NCBI GenBank assembly: GCA_940337035.1
Contig: CALNHX010002989.1
Location: 1-64,000 of the forward strand
Origin: Agriotes lineatus
Taxonomy: Eukaryota > Arthropoda > Insecta > Coleoptera > Elateridae
Reading direction: 5' to 3'
DNA length: 64,000 nucleotides
The position numbers and the translations under genes were made by a program. Every line of letters starts with the position of its first letter. Positions within the stretch are counted from its first letter, which is position 1. Of this stretch, positions 34,198 to 45,768 are shown one piece after another. The notes below the pieces were generated by a model. That model worked only from the letters and a program-made list of their open reading frames with translations. It was not told the DNA's origin and did not search any database.

Positions 34198-35507
34198 AGC
34201 GACCAAAACAACATCCGCCGAAAAATATTTTGAACACTTTGTAGACAAGATCAAACAAACTCACATAGCTCCGAATGATGTCATGGTGAGCTTTAACATA
34301 GTAAGCCTCTTCACAAATGTGCCGACAGATGATGCTTTAGCAATAATCAGAAACAGGCTGGAATTGGATGACACACTTGTCAAATGCACATATCTACATA
34401 TAGATACAATAATGCAGCTGTTAACGGTCTGCATTAAGACCACATACTTCCAAGCAGACGAGCAGTTCTACCAACAAGAGTTCGGAGTGGCCATGGGATC
34501 TCCACTATCTCCAGTAGTTAGTAATATCTACATGGAAGACTTTGAAGAAAAAGCTATATCTCAATATGAGAACAAGCCTAGTCTATGGCTGCGATATATA
34601 GATGATACGTTCGCAATATGCCCCCATGGAAGAGAGACGCTAGACGGCTTCCTGGAATATCTCAATAATCAAGCCCAATCAATTAAGTTCACGATGGAAA
34701 TAGAATCGGAAGACAAGTTCCCATTCCTAGACGTACTAGTCTAGAAGAATGGTGACACAGTACAAACAAAGGTATATCGAAAACAAACACATACGGGGAG
34801 GTACCTATACTACAATTCTAACCACCACAATGGCGTGAAACGTGGCGTCGCGAGATGCCTATATAGCCGAGCCAAGACCATATGCACGGAGGAAGAAGAC
34901 CTTAAACGGGAAATTGAGATAATCACAGAAATGCTGCAAGCTAATGGCTACCCAAAAAGAACTCTAAACCAAACGCTAAAAGAGATGGACAGAAATACAA
35001 CACCGGCAGGGGATGAGAAAACGGAGCCAACAACCACGGCTGTAATACCATACATCCGAGGAGTTTCCGACAAACTGAGAAGAATCGGAAACAGATTCAA
35101 CATAAGAACTGCCTTCAAGTTCACAACAACTCTAAGAGGCATGATGACGCATACCAAGCCTCAGAACGAAGATCAGAGTTCCAAGAACTGTATCTACAGC
35201 GTAACGTGTGAGTGTGGAAGACAATACATAGGGGAAACACAACGACCCCTACGAGTGAGATTATCGAAACAACGCAAAAATATTAGAAAGGCAAAACCAT
35301 CAAATTCAAGATTGCAGAACACATCTGGAACGAAGATCACCACATACAATGGGATAACGCATCAATTGTAGCTAAAGAGGAAAACAGGTTTCGTAGGAAG
35401 CTGAAAGAAGCTACATACATAGCGCTGGCAGTAGAACCAATTAGCCAGGCTAGCGCAGAACTAAAGCCCATTTGGATGCCACTACTGCGCAAAGAATTAC
35501 AAAAATA
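34198..35507 (+). pseudogene. Penelope reverse transcriptase with GIY-YIG endonuclease
   Basis: The RT begins in mid-domain: MVSFNIVSLFTNVPTDDAL (block A), then EFGVAMGSPLSPVVSNIYM (block B), then WLRYIDDTFAIC (catalytic YIDD) and KFPFLDVLV. An amber stop at 34742-34744 follows, after which the thumb continues with VYRKQTHTGRYLYYNSNH and GVKRGVARCLYSRA. A linker leads to the GIY-YIG domain: NCIYSVTCECGRQYIGET, with Arg in RPLRVRL. A frameshift near 35300 then shifts into WDNASIVAKEENRFRRKL and ISQASAELKPIWMPLL, ending at 35507. The N-terminal RT part is missing. The stop and frameshift make it inactive. Confidence 0.92.
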
Positions 35508-35571
35508 GTCGATTGCCTTGCGCATACAGCGGTAAGATAGATATAAGTGTATAACTAATATATATATAACC

Positions 35572-35650
35572 GCCCTGGTGGTCTAGTGGTAAGATTGTCA
35601 GACTAGTAATCACAGCGATCAGTGGTCCCGGGTTCAAACCCCGGGGTAGC
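35572..35650 (+). other. tRNA-like pol III promoter module, direct arm
   Basis: GCCCTGGTGGTCTAGTGGTA carries an A-box-like TGGTCTAGTGG. CCCGGGTTCAAACCCCGGG gives a perfect T-arm-like hairpin and B box (35631-35640). No convincing acceptor stem is present. It lies between the GIY-YIG stop codon and the hammerhead-like core. An internal promoter for the element's RNA is a reasonable inference. Confidence 0.65.
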
Positions 35651-35710
35651 GGGTAGCGTATGTGATAAAAAACGTACAAAAAATCAGTCCTTTTCAGGAC
35701 TAACCAGGAG

Positions 35711-35764
35711 TTCATTCACCGGAGGACGGAAATAGACCAGAAACTCGCGAAACGTTGTGTGATA
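35711..35764 (+). ncRNA. Candidate hammerhead ribozyme, direct arm (mutated)
   Basis: It matches the inverted-arm copy: CAC-CGGAGGA ... GCGAAACGTT-GTG. Here the second core base is G instead of U (CGGAGGA versus CUGANGA), which should inactivate it. GAAACGTT is intact. The presence of the same layout in both arms is the evidence, and this copy alone would not qualify. Confidence 0.4.
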
Positions 35765-35849
35765 AACACTCGAGACAGTGGAAAAAGTCGGATAAAACAT
35801 ATCACTTTAAAAACTACCCTGTTCTTTGGAGGATTCTGTCCTTGTTGCA

Positions 35850-36120
35850 TATTGTTTCTCAATTTTCCACTTTTAGCTTTGTTTGTTTTTTTTGTTTTTT
35901 TGGTGCATTGGTCATTTGTTTCTTTATATTAGTTCGCTGACAAATTGGGTTATATAGTTTATAGTACCCTGTTTAGCAATTTTTCTTGCAGTTTTATTCA
36001 TCTCTGCATTATATTCTATTGTATGATTTTTACTTTGTTAACAGCATTCTTTATTTTTCAGCAATGCTGTCGTGGGTTGAAATAACTTGTCTTGTTTCTT
36101 ATTATGCTTTGTAGTAATTT
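35850..36120 (-). pseudogene. LINE D fragment, linker between endonuclease and RT
   Basis: The minus strand contains PTTALLKNKECC, then NHTIEYNAEMNKTARKIAKQ, then INYITQFVSELI. This is the conserved basic linker of RTE-like LINEs (a line of the form HTIEYxELNKxxRKxIKxD). It continues in the fragment at 33605-33305 on the far side of the Penelope-like element. Confidence 0.6.
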
Positions 36121-36179
36121 TATTTCTACACATTTTTATATTTTCACCTGTTCTTACATCACCTTTTTACTTCCTTTTA

Positions 36180-36835
36180 AAATAAAGGAAGTATTGGATT
36201 CACCCCAAGAATTCGAAATTAAGCTTTCAACAGATCTTCATGTTTTAGAGTCTCCTGAACCCAAAAAACATGTTTTTATTCATTGGTCTGTCTGTCTGTC
36301 TGCGTGTGAACGGAATATCTCAAAAACGAAAAGAGATATGACGTTGAAACTTCATATAGAAATTTTGTGTACTATCTAGATGTGACAGCAAGCTTTTGAA
36401 GAAAATCGCATAACCAGAAGTATGGTGTTTATTCTTGTAATTTTTAATTTTTTTTTATTTTTTCAAAAACGGCTCAACGATTTTTTTCAAACTTCACATT
36501 TTCATTATATTTTTATTGAGTACTAATGTGAGACAGGTGTTTTTCCACTTGAATACCTCTTAAATGGGTTGATTTCTTTTGATTTTTTTTCTTTTTTTAT
36601 TAACTTCTATTTTAAATACAACATCAGGTATATTATTATATTTTTGAATTCGGCTTAAAATTTTAGAGAAAATTTGTCTCTTCAACTAACGCTCTATTTT
36701 GTACCGTTTTTGTAGAATTTGTAATTTTTGGAAATTGTTGACAAATGCAAAAAAACTCAAATATTTGGATAATTATAAGATCACTGTATAAGGAAGTTGT
36801 GTGCGTGTATCACACCAGATTTTTTTTTTTGTAGT
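36180..36835. repeat. Probable dispersed repeat with TCTG run
   Basis: It starts with AAGGAAGTATTGGATTCACC. It has a (TCTG)n run at 36286-36302 and the phrase AATATCTCAAAAACGAAAAG. It ends with AAGGAAGTTGTGTGCGTGTA. The framing AAGGAAGT words and the homopolymer-rich interior suggest a dispersed element. No TIR or coding domain is found, and the class is unknown. Confidence 0.4.
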
Positions 36836-36864
36836 ATGTGACTAAATGTCTATTCAAGATAATA

Positions 36865-37420
36865 AGAGAGGAGGAGTAAGAATTCTGATCCACAAGAGAT
36901 TAGAACTTTAAACTTATTAAAGCAATTTCAAGTCAGGTTATGTTTATAATACTGAAATTAAATAAAGATAAGGATTGAACATTACAAATTTCTGCTGCAA
37001 CGACTAGTTACGCAGGACCTCCCTTAGACAATAGTTCGGTAATAGACTACTAATACCAAAATAGGGAAAAAAGATTGACAATATGGAACATGTATAAGAA
37101 ATTGATATTGGGAATAGAAATTTAAATGAGCATATATTAATCAACTTCATGTAAAGAGAAGGTCTATATAATATGAACACGTTCTTTCAGAAAAAAGAAA
37201 AAGGAAAATGGACGTGGATAAGCCCAAATGGACAACTAAAAAATGAGATTGATTTTATATTGACGAAGCAAAAGCACATAATACAAGATGTACAAATATT
37301 AAATCAGTCTACAACAGGTAGTCTTCAGAGGTTGATACGGACAAAAATAACAAATGATGAAAATCTAGAGAAGAAAAAACGCTTCAAAATTACAAATGTA
37401 AGGCATTTCTCTCTCTATAC
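36865..37420 (+). pseudogene. LINE E fragment, endonuclease domain
   Basis: The plus strand reads GGVRILIHKRLEL at about 36875, then a decayed part. It then reads MNTFFQKKEKGKWTWISP and NGQLKNEIDFIL (the NEIDFIL block near the endonuclease C-terminus), then STTGSLQRLIRTKI where SDHRLV is normal. It is a 5'- and 3'-truncated relic. Its orientation is opposite to LINE D, so the two are separate insertions. Confidence 0.75.
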
Positions 37421-37832
37421 TTTATACAAATTATATTAATCCGGTTGGTGCTATTTTATTTAACAGTATAGTTTAAGAATCACAAAAGTGCATTTACATA
37501 TGTTGGAACTGGAGGTTTAAATAAAAGCTATTTTTATTTTTCAAGTAGGTAGGTAACTGACGTACGAGTCATTTCAAACTTTTATCATCCAAACATATTT
37601 ATTATACAGCGCGTTCAATGGTAATATCTTGACAGTGATCGAGTAATAACGGATAATAAATTGTAAAATAGGCACTGACACTTTTAGTATCTATAACCAA
37701 TTCTTTTGTATTTTCTAGTTGAACATTACACTTATAAATGTATATCTGGATAAACTTTCAATTTATGTTTAATACAAGCAAGCAAAAAGTCACATTTCTA
37801 AATTATTTCTAGTTAATTGTTTATAGTGGTAT

Positions 37833-38927
37833 CAGTGGCGGCTCATGATAATTGTATTTGGGGAGGGGAGGCTCTTGTTTTTAACAATTACTAAGCATAA
37901 ACACTGCTGGAGCCTGTGGTTTGAAAATATCACAAATTCGTTAAAAACCCCTCACTACACAAATATTTAACAACTGCTAAATATTTGTGTGGTGAGGGGT
38001 TTTTAACAAATTTGTGAAAAATTACTAAGCAAGAAGTAATTAATAACGCATCTAGATTCTACTGATGTTTTAATCCAAATATAGCAATAATTTTTAATTT
38101 TAATAATCCCAAAGGAAACAGCATATACACAGAACAAAAATTATTCAAACACACCACAAAATGTACATAAGCGTTAAAAAATATAAGTAACTAGCTTTCT
38201 ATTCTGTTTTAATGTAAAATGAACTCAACAGCGTAAAAAATAAAAATGTTTTAACTCCTTGTTCCTTTTACCCCCCTTTTACCCGTTTAGGGGTTATTAA
38301 GTTATTGAATATCCATTAATAAACATTAAAAATAAAATGATTGGAATTAGAGGGCCTTCTACAGTTTTGCACGTGAGGGTAGTCAGGTATGTTCTCCATG
38401 TGTCAACGCATATTTGGCAATTTTGTGAGCGGCAGCGCATCTTCTCATTGTTCTGCAAGCAGTTATACTAATAAGAATTAATTTATTACCAAAACAGGGC
38501 TTAGAACTCGAATATGTTTGTAAATAAGCCTGCCAGTTTATTACGTGCTGGGCTACAGTTTGCTTTCCAGCACATTGAAACTGCTGGCCTCAATTCTGCT
38601 GCTTCAGCGTTTTTGCCCAGAATTGCCATATAAGTTTGGGCCCTATTTCGGATCGCCCACAGGCGCTGCCAACCGCTCAGTGCATTGATACCAGCGAGTG
38701 TGTTGATAGATAATTTATGTTATGTTGACATAACTTCACACATGTTGTTCTACATGTTTTAAACGGTATCGAATAACAGCCTCCAGATCTTATTGCTTAA
38801 ACCTTGTTATATTATAATGGTAGGATGGATGATAAAATATATTTTCAGTTATAGAATAGTTACATTTTTCTAATGCTATATAGGCTGTTGATGGCTGAGA
38901 AGCTAGCGGAAGGAGCAGCTGCCACTG
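37833..38927. mobile_element. hAT element 4, 1.1 kb, non-autonomous
   Basis: The ends are CAGTGGCGGCTC and GGAGCAGCTGCCACTG. Perfect 8-bp target duplications AGTGGTAT lie at 37825-37832 and 38928-38935. A strong internal hairpin (about 37930-38025, arms built on GTTAAAAACCCCTCAC and its complement) lies near the left end. The interior has no intact frame. GC-richer sequence at 38490-38700 may be a transposase scrap, but I recognise no block. Confidence 0.93.
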
Positions 38928-38935
38928 AGTGGTAT

Positions 38936-39416
38936 AGTTTTTACTGTTAATATGAATTAGCCCAAAAAGAATCGCTCTTCTTCGTTCCTTTGGCTTCTTG
39001 GTGAGTGCGTCTTGTAGTGGCGTCGACTCTTTTCATGATCTTTCTTCTTCCAATTTGTGAGTTGAGTGTTTATTTTTGTTGCTGTTCACACCGGGTTCCA
39101 ATAAATTTTTAATTTTTTCTTGACTAACTACATTTTCGTTTTCATTCCAGTGTAGTGTGGCTGATTCTTTTCCAAATATGCAATAGTCTCCTTCTCTTCC
39201 CTTTTATTAGAACTAGTTTCGTTATATTACTGTTAGATATTCTCAAGGTGTGTGTCATGTGCTCTGTCAATTCTGCTCTTAATATCTATTTAACTACTTC
39301 CCTCATAGCTTATAGTACTTTCTGAACATACCAATTAGTTTCTAATAAATTTCCCTGCCAACTCAAATTTCCAAGTAATTTAAAAACTGTATGCTGAGTC
39401 ATCTAATCTTTTTCAG
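38936..39416. other. Brahma intron, 3' end
   Basis: This is intron sequence leading to the TTTTTCAG acceptor of the brahma exon at 39417. No other feature is recognised. Confidence 0.6.
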
Positions 39417-39649
39417 AACCCTTCTTCATCTCCAGGCCCACAAGGACCACCTCCTGGAGGCCCTCCAATGGGGCAAACCGGGCAGCCTGGCCCGCAGGGG
39501 CAAGAAAATCTGAATGCTCTGCAACGGGCTATCGACTCGATGGAAGAAAAGGGCATGCAAGAAGATCCCAGATACTCCCAGCTATTGTCTCTCCGAGCAC
39601 GCACGAACGGGACCTCTGCATTTAGCCAAGGACAAATGCAGCAGCTACG
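39417..39649 (+). CDS. brm: Brahma (SWI/SNF ATPase), exon with first part of QLQ domain
   Basis: Brahma is the ATPase subunit of the BAP/PBAP chromatin-remodelling complexes and acts in the nucleus. The exon is bounded by TTTTTCAG and GTGAGT. It encodes a Pro/Gly-rich stretch (GPPPGGPPMGQTG), then ENLNALQRAIDSMEEKGMQ and SQLLSLRARTNGTS, then the first half of the QLQ motif (AFSQGQMQQLR). The final codon CG|T is split across the intron into 40109. An upstream exon with the start codon must exist and is not found in the window. Family wording is unmistakable. No defect is seen. Confidence 0.93.
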
Positions 39650-40108
39650 GTGAGTTTTCGTATTGTTGCTGTTGTTGAACAGATAATTAGTAAGTTTTAA
39701 ATTTTAAAACATTAGCACCAATATTTGTAGATTCTAAATTTTCTAAAAATTGTAAGGCAAAATTGGTGAGTTATTTTCAAGTATAAAAAATGTAACTATT
39801 GCAGTATCATAGAACAAAATTATGAATTTTCCATCAGTCCAGACAGATTACCTTATGAGTGATGATACCTGTAATGACCTTTGTCTATTTATAAGCTTCA
39901 TCCAACTGTAAATTTTAATTTAGATCGGGTGATATACTACATTATGGAAGAATATAGTTATCTGCAATAACAATCAAAATTGCAAAACAGCAGCCACCAG
40001 TTTTGTTTAGCAACAGGATTGTTCTGTTTACTATTTCTGTTATTACCTGTACCAGTTTTTTATCTGCTTGATAAGATTGAGAAGTGACCAAGCAAACAAT
40101 TATTCTAG
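39650..40108. other. Brahma intron between the two QLQ exons
   Basis: A 459-bp intron from GTGAGT to TTCTAG. AT-rich and featureless. Confidence 0.85.
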
Positions 40109-40271
40109 TGTCCAAATAATGGCATATCGCATGCTCGCTCGGAACCAGCCTCTGACACAACAGATGAACCTGGCCGTGCAGGGCAAGCGCCCAGACGGCT
40201 CTCCACAGTGTCCTACTCCACCCCCAACCAGCCCCTATCAACCACAGGGAGCGCCCCCACCTACACAACAA
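40109..40271 (+). CDS. brm: Brahma exon with second part of QLQ domain
   Basis: It begins after TTCTAG and completes the split Arg codon, giving VQIMAYRMLARNQPLTQQ. This is the conserved second half of the QLQ domain, a protein-interaction module of SWI2/SNF2 ATPases. It continues with LAVQGKRPDGSPQCP and a proline-rich tail (PTPPPTSPYQPQG), ending in phase 0 before GTAAGT. With the previous exon the QLQ domain is complete. The intron lies inside the domain. Confidence 0.93.
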
Positions 40272-41863
40272 GTAAGTTTCATATCTCATTAATACATTTA
40301 CATCCTTAACGTATCAGGTACACAGTAGAGTCGACTTAACGCAGTAGTTACAAGTAGTGTAATAGTGAATTTCTGCCTAGAAACGTTTTGGTGTGTGTCA
40401 ATTTAGGTGAATTGATGTTATCTTAAAATGTGTTTCTAACTGCAATTAGATTTTCTTATAGAAAAAGTGAAAAATGCAAAATAGTTTGAGCGATTTAGAA
40501 TTGTACTGATATATAATAAAAATGTTTCTTTAAAAATGAGGAACCCCAAAGAAAGAACATGAAATGAATTGCTCAGTTTTCCTCTACAATAAATTTATAT
40601 CTGAAATTTTTATAAAGCTATTAGTAGCACTAATTTAGGTATATTTGCTATTGGCATTGAAATCTAAATATGTTGTAATATTTGTTGTCCTATGCAATAA
40701 ATTTTGTCATATTGCTGTACATTATTTTACTAAGTAGTTTTTATGTATAATCAATTAATTATTATTTTATTTAAATTGGAGGTCTAGTTTTTTGTCCGTT
40801 TTTTTTTCTTCTAATGAAAGGCTGACATTTTGGCAACCGATTTTCACTTTCTCAAAATGTTGTTCCATGTAATAAATTTACGTAAAATTATTTGCTCTAT
40901 TTCTCTATATATTTCTATTTCCCAGAACCCGCAGACATAGGAGGAGAGATTCTACGCCTTCTCGGAGGCAAGTTAATTCAAGAAGAAATTTTCTATATTA
41001 ATGTTATTAATTTTTTTGCATTGAAAACGTAGTCTTTAAAAAGTAATTGATTCTTATTGGCTGCAAAGACATCAGACCCTTTCTTGAAGAGGTTTAGGTG
41101 TTAAATTAAAATTTAATAATCAATTAATATCAAGAAATATATAAAGGGGACCTAAAAAAGGCGAAAATCAATTGCCCAAACATCAGACACGGGTCTTTTA
41201 AAGAAAGAGGCAAAACCAGCAGGTTGCAAAACCCAAGACCTCCAATTTAAATATTTAATTCTTCTAAAAATTTTATAATATAGATTTGATTAATTTGCAG
41301 ATGCTATAGCGATATAATCCATTCACTCTTTTTTTGCATGAAGGTTGGCCATGAATTTTTGTTATTAAGTTACACATGAACAGTGCTGTAATTTTTATTT
41401 TTTTGTATAACCTGTATAACCTCCAACAAATATATTATAATTTGACGGAATAGAATAATGTTGCTAGATGGGCTGCTTATTTTGACAGTCCATATGGAGA
41501 AATATTTAAAATTTAAAGTATTGTAAAAGCTGCCATGTACTTAATTCAAAATGCCTTCAATTACGCAATTACTGAAATTGGATACATGCATAAAAATTAC
41601 TAAAGTTTTATTTTCTGTTCTACTTAAATATGACAACTTTGCATGTGAAGGTGTTTTGTCATGTTTTCTAACCTAAACGTATTTGGTAACCATAACCTCT
41701 AATTTAAACCTCTTTTAAACAAAACAAAGTAATTTTACACAGCTAAATTGGGGAAACTGTCATGGCCAAACTTCATGCCAAAAAGATGTGAATAGAATAT
41801 AGCTATTTTAATTGATGTTGGTAAACATGAGGACTAGTAATTTGCTTTACGAGGTATGATTAT
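40272..41863. other. Brahma intron, first part
   Basis: Start of a 7.65-kb intron that runs to 47924. No extra exon is seen. A CAG at about 40925 is followed by a frame with an immediate stop, so it is not an exon. AT-rich and otherwise featureless up to the hAT insertion. Confidence 0.6.
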
Positions 41864-43727
41864 TAGTGATGTCAAAAAAGTAACTATTCGTTACACGAGT
41901 ACTCGTTACCTAACAAGATCCGAAGTAACTGATATCAACTTCCAAAAGTATTCGTTACATTTTGAAAACAGTACTTGTTCACTCAACGCTGTAGTTTAAT
42001 TTAGTTTAACCTTCTTACGGTGCGAAGCTTAAGTTTGAGATTGTGTTTCAAATTAGAATGCTGTCTGAAAAAGTAGAGGTTTTATGAATATTTTTACTCA
42101 ATAGGCACATTTGAACAGCGATTGGCGTTTTTAACTAGGTCTTTATTAATGCTCTAATATGAAATAGGTAATTTCCCGAAAAAATGCGTTAACATATAAA
42201 TGAGGCTTCTGAGACATTTTCTATCATAGTAGTTTTACGATAAAAATTATTAGCTAGCACTTTTTAATACCGCGATATAAAATATGTAATTTCCCGAAGA
42301 AACTATTATTAACGGATGTTAAAAAACGTGATCAGGTAGGTTGCTAATCACCTGGTTTTTCATAAGGTTACTTTAAAAATAAAATAAAAGCAGACCTCTT
42401 AACCAGGTTGTTTTCTCTAACACCTCTTTTATATATATTAAATGCATAACATGCAACTCCTGATGTTACGTGTGGATAAGCCATAAGCGCAATGCTCAAT
42501 TCTGAGAAATAAAGAAGTCAACATTCAGTTTTGTTTGTTTGCGTCAGCTTTCACAGCTCCGTGTGCGGAGAATACCTACTCGCCACTCTATCTGAAACCA
42601 ACAGATACTCTCGCTGAAGTTTCAGGTACTCGATCCGAACTGGTTGCAACGCGCGATGGCTTTAGAATAAACTATACTCTGTTTTTTTGCTTTATAATTC
42701 AGAGTAGGCTTTGCATTTATATTATTTTAGCAGTGTACAACAGTTTAGTTACAAAATATACCTAACGTCAAAATCAAAGTCACCGGAATTGTCAAGTTGA
42801 CACTTTGGCAAAGCGTAATTAAATGCCACAGAAAAGCAGGATTAATAGTAAATCATTGTACTAATATAAAAGATATCAACGGTAAATTAAGAAAAGGAAG
42901 GGTTGGTGAAATATTTGATGTAAGTAGTGCTGAGATTTACACAGATATGAATTTTCTAACAATTTTTTATAAGGCTAGATTTCGAATGCAACTGTGTTTA
43001 ATGTTCTAAATGAAGCAAAATCACAACTCCAGCAACAACCGAATGAAGATATAAATAAAGAAAAGGAATTTCTAACTTTGGGGGGAATATAGTTTCAAGG
43101 GGGATGTTACGAAGAAAATTTGGGATAAAAAATTTTTTACTTTGAATAATTTATTACTATATGCAAGAGAAGAACTAAAATATGGCTAAAATGCAATATC
43201 GTAGACCACTTCTGCAGCATGTGCAGAGTATCCATACAAATGTACGGATTTAGGTTAGCTGCAGTTTGAGATTTGTATGTATTTAGTACCCACCTATATT
43301 ACTAGCTCCAGCAACGGTATAGTTACGTTTTAGAACTGATTTTACAAAGAGAACTGAGTCAACAATTTACTAATAATACATTTTTACATTAGTACCTATA
43401 AAATAAATTGATGCCTAGAAATGTTATTATGTCACTGTACTGTTAGATAACAATCATATTTAAATAAACATTTTTAAAATAAAGCAATCCCTTATTTAAT
43501 GTCGATGGTTCAGTAATTTTAGCTCTTGTTAAGTATAATACTGCTTATAAGTTAACACATTGACGGTTATGACAGGTTTTTGACATTAACAGTGTTTTTT
43601 CTTTGCAACCAACTATCTACACTGTTACAAAAATGCAAATGCAAAGCCTGCTCTGAATCATAAAGCAAAAAAAAACAGACTATAGTACTCAGTAACAAAT
43701 ACAAAGTAACGAAGGTTGACATCACTA
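41864..43727. mobile_element. hAT element 5, 1.9 kb, in a brahma intron
   Basis: Perfect 12-bp termini TAGTGATGTCAA / TTGACATCACTA. 8-bp target duplications ATGATTAT lie at 41856-41863 and 43728-43735. Subterminal regions carry repeated GTAAC/GTTAC words at both ends (for example TATTCGTTACACGAGTAC), the usual hAT transposase-binding type repeats. Internal frames at 42535-42765 and 42797-43009 show no hAT domain that I recognise. It is probably non-autonomous, with captured or diverged filler. Confidence 0.94.
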
Positions 43728-43735
43728 ATGATTAT

Positions 43736-45441
43736 GTATATAATAATAATGAAACAATAAAAACTGATTCTTGTAATAATTGATTATATGTTTGATAGAA
43801 CAAAACAAACCTGGAATATTTGGTTTATTATTACTGTTATTAAAATGCAGTTAAATAGTACATTCCGCAACTAGTTTAGAAAAGTGATGTTTTACTGTAC
43901 AAGTATGGCTGGTTTGAGTACGAGCATGAGCGAGGACTGAAACAGCTATGCGAGTTCGGTAATACCATTTTTCTAATGCGTTCCGTATACTATTTCATCG
44001 CATTTCATAAGAAATGTAAAATATTACATTTTTACATAAAAGTGTCATTAAATCTCAAAACATACCCAGGCTGATCAGAACTCGTTTCTACGTACTGAAG
44101 CACAATAAACAGCTCTAGTTGATGTTATGTGTTTGGCAGTAGATACTGAAGTGTATTGTTGGTGACACTGTGAGTCTAGGTCAAATTCAAAGTTAGCAAG
44201 TTAGGTTTTGCTTGACACAGACTGCATCAAAACCTAACCTGCTAACTTCGAATATGACAGTACACTTGAGTATTGCCAAACGTAAGACGAATTGCCGTTG
44301 CTATGCTGTAATAGTTGCGATGGTGTAAAATACCACTTCACTCAACAATTTTGAATGTAGAAATGTAGTATATTACCGTATGAAATGCGATAAAATATTT
44401 TACTATTCAATTGAGACAGATTTATCATTATCATTAATGTCATATTACGAAATAAAATTAATTTCTGCATAAAAAAACATGCAGTATACCCTAAGATTGT
44501 TGATAATAACAAAATGAAAATGATCACTCTGTACATGAAACAATTGACTACAACTGAGTAGCAGGTGTTTATAAGTTAAGATAGCCAGAACCACAGAATA
44601 ATACAGAATGGCCTGTCGGCTTAAAATTCAGCTAGTTTTTTCTTTGCGCATGCGCGAGTTCTGGTGGTGTGCAGTCAGCTGTTTTCCATATTTTACACGT
44701 GTACTTGCGACGGTCAATGACCCCTTATAAGAAGGTTATGTTTTTTTGTGCAAGTGGTTTTAAAATATTAATATAATATGAGTGCACAGAAAAGATCTTT
44801 TGGTGGCACATGGTGTACTGTGCATTTCCATATAAATTGCATGGACTTTAAACGTACGGATTATTTCTGTTCAGTTTAAAATTTAGGCGCATAATTTTGA
44901 ATTGGACACCACTAGGATCATGGCGGACAATTTCAAGGTCACAAAAATTGAGTATGCTGACATCAAAAGCGCCGACACAGAGAGGCCAGTTTAAAAAGTG
45001 TCAAGCAAATGTTCACACCCACATATGGGTCAATTATTTCATGAATAGAGTAAGAGTGATCATTTGTTTGTAGTGTGGCCGTGAACAGAGAAATACACAT
45101 ACGTCATCAACAACCTGCGCGTCGGAAATTTACCAGTGGCGTAGCATAATGGTTTATATTAGAGGTTATAATTAGTGGTTATAATTAGTTTTAATTTTCT
45201 TGAAGTTGTCAAAGTTGATATTGTACACTTTAGTAGTATGAACTATGGACCTTTAATTATTGTTTCTGAGAAATTTTAAATTTCAGCAGATAAAAGTTTT
45301 AAAATTTACGTAAAATCAGCCATTTTTATAATTTTGAAAAATGTAGATATAAAAATCGTGTTTAATGTAGGGTAAAATCAATGAATATAGAGACTCAGGA
45401 AGGAACAAGTGCTCTATTTTGCCTATGTTTGATAGTTATGA
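43736..45441. other. Brahma intron, middle part
   Basis: Contains a loose inverted repeat (CATCGCATTTCATA at about 43995 against its complement at about 44380). Between them lies palindromic MITE copy C. Otherwise there is no gene, and nothing recognisable between 44540 and 45428. Confidence 0.5.
44158..44280. mobile_element. AACCTAACC palindromic MITE, copy C
   Basis: GTTGGTGACACTGTGAGTCT on the left; CAAAACCTAACCTGCTAACT near the right. The right end is diverged (GTACACTTGAGTATTGCCAA). It is nested within a loose inverted repeat (about 43980-44395). Confidence 0.75.
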
Positions 45442-45768
45442 CCGACCCGCTTTTACGCTAAGCGCGCGCCGCGCCGGCTTTGCACAGCTGACGGCGTATC
45501 GGTCAGTGCCCGCCGTATGCGGTCTTTTATTTACACGAAATGCACTTAATACGCACTTTGCTGTTAAACTTATCAGTACCTACTCTTCACTACTTCACTG
45601 AGTCACCCACACCAGTAACCACTAATCTTAACAACTTTAGAAACAACGCTTATTCGATAAACACTTTGCTGTGTGACGGATCCGCTGCTCACGGGTTTCG
45701 CGTCGCCAACCGAACTCTGAATCTACCTCTACACCGTAAGGTAGATGAGGATGGATTAAGTAAGTAAG
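45442..45768 (+). mobile_element. SINE-like retroposed insertion, 327 bp
   Basis: It is flanked by perfect 13-bp target duplications TTGATAGTTATGA at 45429-45441 and 45769-45781. It begins with a strikingly GC-rich head (CGCGCGCCGCGCCGGC near 45465) in an AT-rich intron and ends in a short AAGT repeat tail (TTAAGTAAGTAAG). Target duplications of this length and a 3' simple-repeat tail are typical of LINE-mobilised SINEs. I see no clear A/B box or tRNA, 5S or 7SL similarity. The frames inside it are not genes. Confidence 0.7.

Larger units (their letters stand above)
33631..35793 (+). mobile_element. Penelope-like element with inverted terminal arms
   Basis: The element consists of a 5'-truncated RT/GIY-YIG coding region (34198-35507) followed by about 290 bp of 3' sequence. 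It is preceded by an inverted copy (33631-34195) of that 3' end, which includes the GIY-YIG-end coding part. Such an inverted 3' copy joined to a truncated 5' end is characteristic of Penelope-like elements. Each arm carries a tRNA-like module and a hammerhead-like core. The element splits a minus-strand LINE (33305-33605 and 35850-36120). I could not define a target duplication. Confidence 0.88.

Noticed and set aside
35572..35650. A functional tRNA gene
   Set aside because: A and B boxes are present but the acceptor stem and anticodon arm do not pair. The module is duplicated in the inverted arms of a Penelope-like element.
40925..40945. Additional brahma micro-exon after TTTCCCAG
   Set aside because: The frame continuing from brahma hits a stop after four codons (NPQT, then TAG).
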